This document shows positions 1 through 5,275 of a DNA stretch of 8,802 nucleotides, one piece after another. A program made the position numbers and the translations under genes. The notes under the pieces are model-generated. The model searched no databases. It worked only from the letters and a program-made list of their open reading frames with translations, and was not told where the DNA came from. Location: contig JACQYG010000270.1 in assembly GCA_016208345.1 (NCBI GenBank), positions 1 through 8,802 of the forward strand, written 5' to 3'. Position 1 is the first letter of the stretch. Each line of letters begins with the position of its first letter. The DNA comes from Chloroflexota bacterium. Lineage in GTDB: Bacteria > Chloroflexota > DTOL01 > JACQYG01.

Positions 1-1
1 C

Positions 2-193
2 AGCCGCTATCCGGAATGCAAGTACGCCCTGTGGAACAGGCCGGTGCCCCAGCCGTGCCCCGCCTGCGGTGGGCTGGTGACTTCTTTTCCAGCGAAGAAG
101 GCCTACGTTTGCACCGCCTGTGGCAATGTCATCGAGACACTGGAGGCCTGGGAAACGGTGCCGGCCAGGGAACCGGCCCCCGCTCAGGTTTAG
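2..193 (+). CDS. topA: DNA topoisomerase I, C-terminal zinc-ribbon end (5' truncated)
   Basis: Frame 2 is open from the window edge to TAG at 191-193, giving 63 residues. The fragment begins SRYPECKY, the usual closing half of a topoisomerase I C-terminal zinc ribbon. One full ribbon follows, with Cys pairs at fragment residues 19/22 (CPAC) and 37/40 (CTAC), then an acidic, Pro/Ala-rich tail. In the family these 4-Cys ribbons follow the catalytic core and help bind single-stranded DNA during relaxation of negative supercoils. The catalytic domain lies upstream of the window and cannot be checked. The next gene is a Xer recombinase, and topA-xer is a common bacterial neighbourhood, which supports the call. 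Another multi-zinc-ribbon protein is the main alternative. The stop codon sits in a degenerate unit of the repeat that fills the following gap. Confidence 0.78.
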   Translation, partial: SRYPECKYALWNRPVPQPCPACGGLVTSFPAKKAYVCTACGNVIETLEAWETVPAREPAPAQV

Positions 194-202
194 CCTCGCT
201 CC

Positions 203-234
203 GGTTCAGTCCCATTCAGGTTCAGCCCCATTCA
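203..234. repeat. 16-bp tandem repeat between topA and xer
   Basis: Two adjacent copies, GGTTCAGTCCCATTCA (203-218) and GGTTCAGCCCCATTCA (219-234), differ at one base. A decayed copy may precede them at 187-202, covering the topA stop codon, and a partial one, GGATCAGC, follows at 235-242. The repeat supplies the only Shine-Dalgarno-like bases before xer (AGGA, 234-237, six bases from the ATG). No promoter is obvious in this 50-base gap, so read-through from topA is likely. Confidence 0.8.
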
Positions 235-243
235 GGATCAGCC

Positions 244-1185
244 ATGGAGGAGCAGCTTAATTCTTTCATCACCTACATGAGGGTGGAGCGCAATGCCTCG
301 CCTCGCACGGTGGAGAACTACGCCCGGGAGATCCGGGAGTTCCTGAACTTCCTGAGGGAGCGGGGCGTCTCCGGCTGGGGCGAGGTGGACCGCCTGGTGG
401 TGCGGCAGTACCTGGCCTGGCTGCAAGGACAGGGCTACGTGAAGGCCAGCGTAGCCCGTCGGCTCACCGAGGTGAGATCGTTCTACCGCTACCTTATGCG
501 CCAGGAGGTCGTGGCGGCCAACCCGCTGAAGGCCGTTTCATCGCCGAGGCTGGACAGGCGGTTGCCGTCCTTTCTCACCATCGAACAGGTGAATAGCCTG
601 CTCTCGGCGCCGGACCTGGTCACGCCCCAGGGCTTGCGGGACCGCGCGATCCTGGAGTTTCTCTATGCCAGCGGCATGCGTGTCAGCGAGATCGTGGGGC
701 TCAACCTGAGCAACCTGGAGCGGGGGCTGAGGGAAGCCAGGGTGTGGGGCAAGGGCGGCAAGGAGCGGATTGTGCTCCTGGGCGAGCCGGCGGTGGCGGC
801 ACTGGAGAGCTACCTCCGGTCGGGGCGGCCAAGGCTGGCCGGTGACAAAGCCAACAACGCGGTGTTCCTCAACCGGTCCGGGGGAAGGCTCTCGGCCCGC
901 AGCGTCCAGGAGGCCCTGGAGAAGTATGCCGCTCTGGCGGGGCTAAGCGGGAAGGTCACCCCGCATACCCTTCGCCACAGCTTCGCCACCCATCTGCTGG
1001 ATGGAGGGGCCGACCTGCGGGTGGTCCAGGAGCTTTTGGGACACGCCCATCTGTCCACCACCCAGGTGTACACCCACGTGACCCAGAGCCAGGCCCGGAA
1101 GATATACATGCAGGCCCACCCCCGGGCCAGGCGGCAGCCCCCCGGCGAGGCGGATAGTAACCAGCAGGGAGCGGGTAGCGGATAG
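244..1185 (+). CDS. xerC: Tyrosine recombinase, XerC/XerD type
   Basis: This 313-residue protein is a site-specific recombinase of the family that resolves chromosome dimers at dif. Residues 1-90 match the SAM-like core-binding domain, including the ASPRTVENYAREIREF segment at 18-33. The catalytic domain follows with every expected active-site residue: R146 in GMRVSEI, Lys in GKGGKER (169-175), H241 and R244 in HTLRH, H267 in LLGH, and nucleophile Y276 in TTQVYTHV. The frame stays open upstream to 16, but ATG 244 is preferred: homology begins there, AGGA lies six bases upstream, and an earlier start would overlap topA. The conserved family end is near the HPRA motif (292-295); the following Gln/Gly/Ser-rich tail is additional, and its last ten or so residues are encoded by a heptamer repeat array. 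XerC and XerD cannot be separated by eye; the symbol rests on the topA neighbourhood. There is no integron or phage context. Confidence 0.9.
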   Translation: MEEQLNSFITYMRVERNASPRTVENYAREIREFLNFLRERGVSGWGEVDRLVVRQYLAWLQGQGYVKASVARRLTEVRSFYRYLMRQEVVAANPLKAVSSPRLDRRLPSFLTIEQVNSLLSAPDLVTPQGLRDRAILEFLYASGMRVSEIVGLNLSNLERGLREARVWGKGGKERIVLLGEPAVAALESYLRSGRPRLAGDKANNAVFLNRSGGRLSARSVQEALEKYAALAGLSGKVTPHTLRHSFATHLLDGGADLRVVQELLGHAHLSTTQVYTHVTQSQARKIYMQAHPRARRQPPGEADSNQQGAGSG

Positions 1186-1209
1186 CCGATAGCAGGGAGC
1201 AAGTAGCAG
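1154..1209. repeat. Phased heptamer array over the xer stop codon
   Basis: Eight consecutive 7-base units can be read in register, with consensus near RTAGCRG: for example GGAGCGG (1168-1174), GTAGCGG (1175-1181), ATAGCCG (1182-1188), ATAGCAG (1189-1195) and GTAGCAG (1203-1209). The first two, at 1154-1167, are the most degenerate. The array runs through the last ten or so codons of xer and supplies its stop (TAG 1183-1185). The same heptamers recur at 2398-2411 and 4101-4149. Confidence 0.82.
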
Positions 1210-1214
1210 CTAGG

Positions 1215-1249
1215 TCGGCCCCGGGGGACTTCCGTCCCCTGCCGGCCGG
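1215..1249 (+). other. GC-rich stem-loop, xer to DUF362 gap
   Basis: A perfect 6-bp stem, GGGGAC (1224-1229) with GTCCCC (1234-1239), closes a TTCC tetraloop. It extends through a G-T wobble and a C-G pair. After a small internal loop it continues in an outer GGCC/GGCC helix (1217-1220 with 1244-1247). No T-tract follows, so it is not a standard intrinsic terminator. It could be a terminator of another type, an mRNA-stabilising structure at the end of the topA-xer transcript, or a REP-like element. Confidence 0.45.
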
Positions 1250-1263
1250 TAGTTCAAATCTTC

Positions 1264-1269
1264 GAGGAG
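1264..1269 (+). promoter_or_regulatory. Shine-Dalgarno GAGGAG that fixes a TTG start
   Basis: GAGGAG lies seven bases before TTG 1277. The ATG at 1272 is in a different frame and too close to the site, so the strong ribosome site points to TTG as the start of the DUF362 gene. Confidence 0.72.
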
Positions 1270-1276
1270 CGATGAA

Positions 1277-2353
1277 TTGTCAAAGGTCGCGGTGCTCAAG
1301 ACCAGCCCACAGACCGTGCTGGACGATTACGAAAAGCTGTTGCATCTGGCGGAGTACGATAAGTACCTGCCCCGGGACAGGGAGACGATACTCAAGCTGA
1401 ATATCTCCTGGCAGCACTGGTACCCGGCCTGCTCCACTGCCCCCTGGCAGATCGACGGCACCGTGCGCACGATGCTCAAGGAGGGATATGCCCCCCAGGG
1501 CCTCATCGCCGCCCAGAATCGCACGGTGGTGGTAGACGCCCACGTGGGCGAGGTGAACAACAAGCACAAGGCGGTGGTGGACAAACACCAACTGAAAAAC
1601 GTACACCTCTACGAGCCGGGGGTGGAATGGGTCATTTACCAGCCCAAGGGCAAGTACCTGGCCCTGGACAAGATCTATCCGGAGGGCGTGCGCATACCCC
1701 GGCTCTTCCTGGGTCGGAACATCATCCACTTCCCCACCATGAAGACCCACGTGTTCACCACCATCACCGGCGCCATGAAGAACGCCTTCGGCGGGCTGCT
1801 CTCGGAGAGGCGCCACTGGACCCACGGGGTGATCCACGAGACCCTGGTGGACCTCTTGATGATCCAGAAGGAGATCCACACCGGCATCTTCGCGGTGATG
1901 GACGGCACCTTTGCCGGAGAGGGGCCAGGGCCCCGGGCCATGGACATCCATCAGAAGGACATCATCCTGGCCTCCGGGGATCAGGTGGCCATCGACGCCG
2001 TCGCCGCCCGGCTCATGGGCTTCGACCCCATGAGCCTCCCCTTCATCCGCCTGGCCCACGACCGGGGCCTGGGGGTGGGCGATCCGCGACAGATCCAGGT
2101 GGTGGGCGAGGATATCTCCCAGATCAATTGGCACTTCCGGACCGGTGATACCTTCGCCAGTTGGGGCCAGAAGTTGATCTACCGCGGCCCGCTCCGTCCC
2201 TTTGAGAAGCTGCTCCTGCGCACGCCGCTGGTGCCCTGGTCCTACGTGGCGTCCAATCTCTACTACAACGGCTTCTGGTATCCCTTGAATGGCAAGAAAC
2301 GGGTGCAGCAGGCCCTGAACACGCCCTGGGGCCAACTGTTCCAGACCTATTAA
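1277..2353 (+). CDS. DUF362 domain protein without ferredoxin cysteines
   Basis: This 358-residue protein belongs to the DUF362 family, whose biochemical role is not firmly known; many members carry [4Fe-4S] ferredoxin domains. Family-type segments visible are LKLNISW (39-45), CSTAPW (52-57), PTMKTHVFTTITGAMKNAFGGL at 153-174 (the most characteristic block), MDGTFAGEGPGPR (208-220) and the GDQVAIDAVAARLMGFDP stretch at 234-251. The only cysteine is C52, so no iron-sulfur domain is present; this is the short form of the family. A tryptophan/tyrosine-rich C-terminus (about 318-358) follows the core. There is no signal peptide or clear membrane segment, so it is probably cytoplasmic. The TTG start is chosen on the ribosome site. 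It lies 91 bases after xer, with a stem-loop between, and is probably a separate transcription unit. Its stop codon abuts an inverted-repeat element. Family call is firm, function unknown. Confidence 0.82.
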   Translation: MSKVAVLKTSPQTVLDDYEKLLHLAEYDKYLPRDRETILKLNISWQHWYPACSTAPWQIDGTVRTMLKEGYAPQGLIAAQNRTVVVDAHVGEVNNKHKAVVDKHQLKNVHLYEPGVEWVIYQPKGKYLALDKIYPEGVRIPRLFLGRNIIHFPTMKTHVFTTITGAMKNAFGGLLSERRHWTHGVIHETLVDLLMIQKEIHTGIFAVMDGTFAGEGPGPRAMDIHQKDIILASGDQVAIDAVAARLMGFDPMSLPFIRLAHDRGLGVGDPRQIQVVGEDISQINWHFRTGDTFASWGQKLIYRGPLRPFEKLLLRTPLVPWSYVASNLYYNGFWYPLNGKKRVQQALNTPWGQLFQTY

Positions 2354-2441
2354 CCACAGATTTCACAGACTTCACGGATTAATCTGTGTAATCTTTAGTA
2401 GCAGGCAGCAGATTTCACAGATTAATCAGTGTAATCGGTGG
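2354..2441. repeat. ACAGATT-type composite inverted repeat
   Basis: This element is AT-rich in a GC-rich neighbourhood and begins on the base after the DUF362 stop codon. Its outer ends are imperfect inverted repeats: CCACAGATTTCACAGA (2354-2369) against the complement of 2426-2441, which ends TAATCGGTGG. Inside are two related copies: CAGATTTCACAG at 2357-2368 and 2409-2420, and ATTAATCTGTGTAATC (2378-2393) matched by ATTAATCAGTGTAATC (2421-2436). The first copy has nine extra bases (2369-2377). Between the copies lie two heptamers, GTAGCAG and GCAGCAG (2398-2411). Similar ACAGATT/AATCTGTG intergenic repeats occur, from memory, in several environmental bacterial phyla. No ORF is present, so it would have to be a non-autonomous or structural element. 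Confidence 0.8.
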
Positions 2442-2458
2442 TTCTGCCGCTGACCATC

Positions 2459-3112
2459 ATGCTCGCCGACCTGCACGTTCACACCAACCTATCCCGCGAT
2501 AGCGACATGACCCTGGCTGAGATCCAGGCGGCGTGCCGGTCCAAGGGCCTGGGTTGCGTCGCCATCACCGACCACAACCACCTGGAGAACGCCCTGCGGG
2601 CACCAGAGGTCCTGGGCATCACGGTGATCCCGGGTGAGGAGATCATGACCGCCGCCGGCGAGATCATCGGCTACTTCCTGTCCGAGCCGGTGCCCCCCGG
2701 CCTCTCGCCCCAGGAGACGGTGCGGCGGATCAAGGCTCAGGGTGGCCTGGTCTGCCTCCCCCACCCCTTCGACCGCCTGCGCAACTCCCGGCTGAAGACG
2801 GCGGAGCTCGAGCTCATCCTCGGCGACGTTGACATGATCGAAATAGCCAATGCCCGGACCACCCTGGCCCGAGACAACGCCGCCGCCCAAAGATTTGCCC
2901 GGGCCCACGGCCTCCCTGGCTCCGCCGGCAGCGACGCCCATACTCCGGGGGAGATTGGCCGGACGTGCCTGGAGATGGCTGTCTTCGCCAGCAAAGAACA
3001 ATTCCTGGAGAGCCTGAGGGGGGCCCAGGTGCAAGGGGGCCGGAGCCTGCCAACGGCCCATCTGGCCACCACCTGGATCAAGATCAGCAAGAGGCTACGC
3101 CGGTGGAGATAG
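2459..3112 (+). CDS. PHP-domain metal-dependent phosphoesterase
   Basis: This 217-residue protein is a stand-alone PHP domain, a TIM-barrel-like fold using a multi-metal centre to hydrolyse phosphoesters. The metal-ligand motifs are all visible: HVH at 6-8 (DLHVHTNLS), D38-H39 in ITDHNHLE, E60/E61 in VIPGEEI, H102 in LPHPFD, E128 in MIEIAN, and D159/H161 in GSDAH. No polymerase or histidinol-phosphatase-specific region is fused to it, so it resembles the generic 'PHP domain' enzymes of unknown substrate (a nucleotide or small phosphoester). ATG 2459 is chosen because the motif follows at once; GTG 2438 would add seven residues but lies in the end of the upstream repeat. Neither has a clear Shine-Dalgarno. 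The C-terminus is strongly basic (KISKRLRRWR). Its last ten bases overlap the start of prsW, implying one transcript with translational coupling. Confidence 0.85.
   Translation: MLADLHVHTNLSRDSDMTLAEIQAACRSKGLGCVAITDHNHLENALRAPEVLGITVIPGEEIMTAAGEIIGYFLSEPVPPGLSPQETVRRIKAQGGLVCLPHPFDRLRNSRLKTAELELILGDVDMIEIANARTTLARDNAAAQRFARAHGLPGSAGSDAHTPGEIGRTCLEMAVFASKEQFLESLRGAQVQGGRSLPTAHLATTWIKISKRLRRWR
3089..3094 (+). promoter_or_regulatory. Shine-Dalgarno AAGAGG for the prsW GTG start
   Basis: AAGAGG lies eight bases before GTG 3103, inside the end of the PHP gene. It selects this GTG over the open-frame ATG at 2965, which would overlap the PHP gene by almost 150 bases and add a low-complexity, non-homologous leader. 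Confidence 0.72.
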
Positions 3113-4104
3113 TCAACTTCTTCGCCGGCCTCTCTCTTTCGCTGCTGGCCGGGCTTATTCCCGCCGTAATCTACAGCGGCCTGGTCTGGTGGATGGACCG
3201 CTACGAGAAAGAGCCCAAGTGGCTCCTGGCCCTGGCGTTCTTGTGGGGCGCCGTGCCGGCCATTCTCCTATCCTTGCTCATCGAGCTCGCCTTGGGGCTG
3301 CCGGTCTCGGTGCTCGGCAAGACTCTGGCCGAAGCGGTGGAGTCGGGCGGGATAGCGCCAGCGGTGGAGGAGATGGCGAAGGGGGCCTTTCTCGTCCTGC
3401 TGTTTCTGGTGGCGCGCAAGGAGATCGACGACGTCCTGGACGGCATCGTCTATGGGGCCTTTATCGGATTGGGCTTCGCATTCACCGAGGACCTCCTGTA
3501 TTTCGTGGGGGCCTATTTCGAGGGCGGCCTCGGGGGCTGGACGGCCGTGGTCTTCCTGCGGGCGGTCGTCTTCGGCCTCAATCACGCCTTCTTCACCGCC
3601 GTCACCGGCGCGGCCCTGGGATTGGCCCGCCAGTTCCGGGGCGTGCTGGCCCAACTGGTTGCGGGTTCCCTGGGGCTCGCCCTGGCCATGTTCTTCCACG
3701 CCGTCCACAACCTGGGCGCGGCCCTGGCGCAGCTAAGCTGCCTCACCTTGCTGGTGAGCCTTGTCAGCGACTGGGGTGGCGTCGGCGCCATCTTGATCGT
3801 CGTTTTCATGTCCCACCTCCAGGAGAAAGGCTGGCTTTGCCAAGAGCTGGGCGAGGAAGTGGCCTTGGGCACCATAACCCGGGCTGACTACCTGACCGTC
3901 ACCTCCTCCTGGCGCAGGGCAAAGGCCCGGTACGGGCTCCTGTTGCGGCAGGGTTGGGGTCCATACTCGCGGCTGGGGCGGTTCTATCAACTGGCCAGCG
4001 AACTGGCCTTTCGCAAGCACCAACTGCGGGCCCTGGGCAATCAGGAGGGGCTGGCGGGAGACGTAGAAACGCTGCGGCGGGAGATCGCTGCCCTGCGAGG
4101 CTAG
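3103..4104 (+). CDS. PrsW-family intramembrane metalloprotease
   Basis: This 333-residue polytopic membrane protein has the PrsW signature. Motifs in order are EEMAK at 89-93 (the EExxK motif), FTED at 127-130, H161 in LNHAFFTAVTG, and H199/H202 in FFHAVHN. All sit in or next to hydrophobic helices, as expected for buried catalytic residues. Membrane segments are near 6-28, 40-66, 94-104, 111-128, 143-170, 180-206 and 210-237. In Bacillus subtilis PrsW makes the first cut of anti-sigma factor RsiW; here the substrate is unknown, and no sigma/anti-sigma pair lies in the window. A soluble, Arg/Leu-rich tail of about 95 residues (238-333) with helical, possibly coiled-coil character follows the core; it may be a regulatory or partner-binding region. 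The gene starts inside the PHP gene, so the two are probably co-translated. Its stop codon begins a heptamer array. Other CAAX-like membrane proteases lack this motif order. Confidence 0.85.
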   Translation: MEIVNFFAGLSLSLLAGLIPAVIYSGLVWWMDRYEKEPKWLLALAFLWGAVPAILLSLLIELALGLPVSVLGKTLAEAVESGGIAPAVEEMAKGAFLVLLFLVARKEIDDVLDGIVYGAFIGLGFAFTEDLLYFVGAYFEGGLGGWTAVVFLRAVVFGLNHAFFTAVTGAALGLARQFRGVLAQLVAGSLGLALAMFFHAVHNLGAALAQLSCLTLLVSLVSDWGGVGAILIVVFMSHLQEKGWLCQELGEEVALGTITRADYLTVTSSWRRAKARYGLLLRQGWGPYSRLGRFYQLASELAFRKHQLRALGNQEGLAGDVETLRREIAALRG

Positions 4105-4149
4105 CAGATAGCAGATAGCCGATAGCAACCACCTGCTCCCTGCTATCTG
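4101..4149. repeat. Heptamer array with an orientation switch at the prsW stop
   Basis: Seven units can be read in 7-base register. The first four are in the AGC orientation: CTAGCAG (4101-4107, containing the prsW stop), ATAGCAG, ATAGCCG and ATAGCAA. The last three are reverse-complement versions: CCACCTG (4129-4135), CTCCCTG and CTATCTG (4143-4149). The switch allows a hairpin, with GCAGATAG near 4111-4118 pairing with CTATCTGC at 4143-4150. No T-tract follows, so it is not a typical intrinsic terminator. Confidence 0.8.
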
Positions 4150-4174
4150 CGTGGTGGATGCTCTCATTGGTGAG

Positions 4175-4186
4175 GCGAAGCTTCGC
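4175..4186. repeat. 12-bp perfect palindrome in the leader of the AI-2E-family gene
   Basis: GCGAAGCTTCGC reads the same on both strands. It is flanked by near-identical TGGTGAGG and TGGTAAGG. It lies 18 bases before the start codon and just before the Shine-Dalgarno. It could be a protein-binding site or an RNA hairpin, but a single short palindrome in GC-rich DNA may be chance. Confidence 0.35.
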
Positions 4187-4190
4187 TGGT

Positions 4191-4196
4191 AAGGGG
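4191..4196 (+). promoter_or_regulatory. Shine-Dalgarno AAGGGG supporting ATG 4205
   Basis: AAGGGG ends eight bases before ATG 4205. It overlaps the in-frame GTG at 4196, which therefore has no ribosome site of its own. This places the start of the permease gene at 4205. Confidence 0.6.
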
Positions 4197-4204
4197 TGAG
4201 TTGG

Positions 4205-5263
4205 ATGGAGAAGAATGGCTGGTTCAAGGCAGCGGCAGTACTGATAGTCCTGGCGGCGGTCCTGTGGCTCGCTTCCTGGGCCTGGAACGTGGCCCAGGCG
4301 TTCTCCAACATCATCCTTCTCTTCTTCCTGTCGTGGCTGGTGGCCTTCATCCTGGATCCTATCGCCGATTGGCTGGAGGGCCGAGGCCTGCCTCGCGGCC
4401 TGGCGGTGGCGGCCATATACCTGGGCCTGATGGTGATCCTGGTGGCGGCCGGCATCATTGCCGTGCCGGTGGTCGTGGCTCAATTGATGCAACTGGGGGG
4501 CGCCCTGCCGGCCTACGCTCAGCAACTCCCGGACTGGGTGGACCGCCTGCAGGCCGAATTGACCGGCCGGGGCATCCCCGTGGACCTGTCCACGGTGTAC
4601 CGGTGGGAGAACGTGGCCTCCCAGGTCCAGTCCCTGGGCACCACCATCGTCCAGAACACCCTGACCATCGCCGCCGGCGTGGCCTCGGCGGTGTTCAACC
4701 TGCTCCTGATCCTGATCTTGAGTTTTTATCTGATGCTGGACGGGAAGGCCATCGCCAAGCAGGTCCTGGCCCTGGTGCCCAGGGGTCACAAGACCGAGGC
4801 CACTTTCCTGGCCGACAGTGTGAGCAAGACCTTCGGGGGATTCTTACGGGGCCAACTGCTTCAGGCGCTCATCTACGCCGCTGGCACCCTACTGGTCATG
4901 TGGCTGGCGGGGCTGGGGTACGCCCTGGTGGCTAGCGTGGCCGCCGGCCTTTTGATGCTGATACCATTCATAGGGCCACTGATCGCCATCATCATCCCCG
5001 TGGCCATCGCCTTGATCCAGGCTCCGGTGACCGGCATCGCCGTTTTCCTCATCCTGTTCATCTACCAGCAGATCGTGGTCAACGTGCTGGGCACCAAGAT
5101 CATGGGCGAGGCGGTGGGGATTCATCCGCTCCTGGTGTTTCTGGCAGTCCTGGTGGGGATAAAGGTGGGCGGCGTCTGGGGGGCATTCTTCGGGGTGCCG
5201 ATCATGGGGGTGCTCTACGCCATGGCCATGTTCTTCTACCGCACCCGGAGGCTGGGGGAGTGA
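4205..5263 (+). CDS. AI-2E family (TqsA/PerM-like) membrane permease
   Basis: This 352-residue polytopic membrane protein has the standard length and architecture of the AI-2E transporter family. Two N-terminal membrane spans (about 8-27 and 34-50) lead to the DPIADWLEGRGLPRGLA segment (51-67). A third span (about 68-92) is followed by the family's characteristic soluble region (about 93-145). Then come a helix ending SFYLMLDG (173-180), GQLLQALIY (216-224), the IPFIGPLIA block (253-261), GIHPLLVFLAVLVG (305-318) and a final span with GGVWGAFFGVPI (322-333). Named for autoinducer-2 export, the family also includes probable ion and solute transporters, so the substrate cannot be assigned. It stands 100 bases after prsW beyond a heptamer array and palindrome, so it may have its own promoter, though none is clear. 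It converges on the prenyl synthase gene with a 12-base gap and no visible terminator. Confidence 0.87.
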   Translation: MEKNGWFKAAAVLIVLAAVLWLASWAWNVAQAFSNIILLFFLSWLVAFILDPIADWLEGRGLPRGLAVAAIYLGLMVILVAAGIIAVPVVVAQLMQLGGALPAYAQQLPDWVDRLQAELTGRGIPVDLSTVYRWENVASQVQSLGTTIVQNTLTIAAGVASAVFNLLLILILSFYLMLDGKAIAKQVLALVPRGHKTEATFLADSVSKTFGGFLRGQLLQALIYAAGTLLVMWLAGLGYALVASVAAGLLMLIPFIGPLIAIIIPVAIALIQAPVTGIAVFLILFIYQQIVVNVLGTKIMGEAVGIHPLLVFLAVLVGIKVGGVWGAFFGVPIMGVLYAMAMFFYRTRRLGE

Positions 5264-5275
5264 CCTCCGGGCCGG

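Noticed and set aside
16..243. Upstream in-frame extension of the Xer recombinase to ATG 16 (76 extra residues)
   Set aside because: It would overlap the topA reading frame almost entirely, has no similarity to the Xer N-terminus, and the conserved domain begins just after ATG 244.
1280..2335. 351-residue minus-strand open frame opposite the DUF362 gene
   Set aside because: It is a long antisense frame caused by high GC; composition is Gly/His/Val-rich with no family motif, whereas the plus strand has clear DUF362 blocks.
2412..2435. Possible sigma-70 promoter in the ACAGATT element (TTTCAC and TGTAAT)
   Set aside because: The spacer is only 12 bases and both boxes are poor matches; the AT-richness comes from the repeat.
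2965..3102. Earlier ATG for the prsW gene at 2965
   Set aside because: The added 46 residues are low-complexity and overlap the conserved end of the PHP gene; GTG 3103 has a good Shine-Dalgarno and starts at the first membrane helix.
1154..4149. Heptamer and inverted-repeat clusters considered as CRISPR remnants
   Set aside because: Units are 7-8 bases, contiguous and without spacers of constant length, and no cas gene is present.
3899..4789. 296-residue minus-strand frame spanning the prsW end, the gap and the permease start
   Set aside because: It is rich in Gln, His, Gly and Asp with no motif, and is opposite two well-supported membrane proteins.
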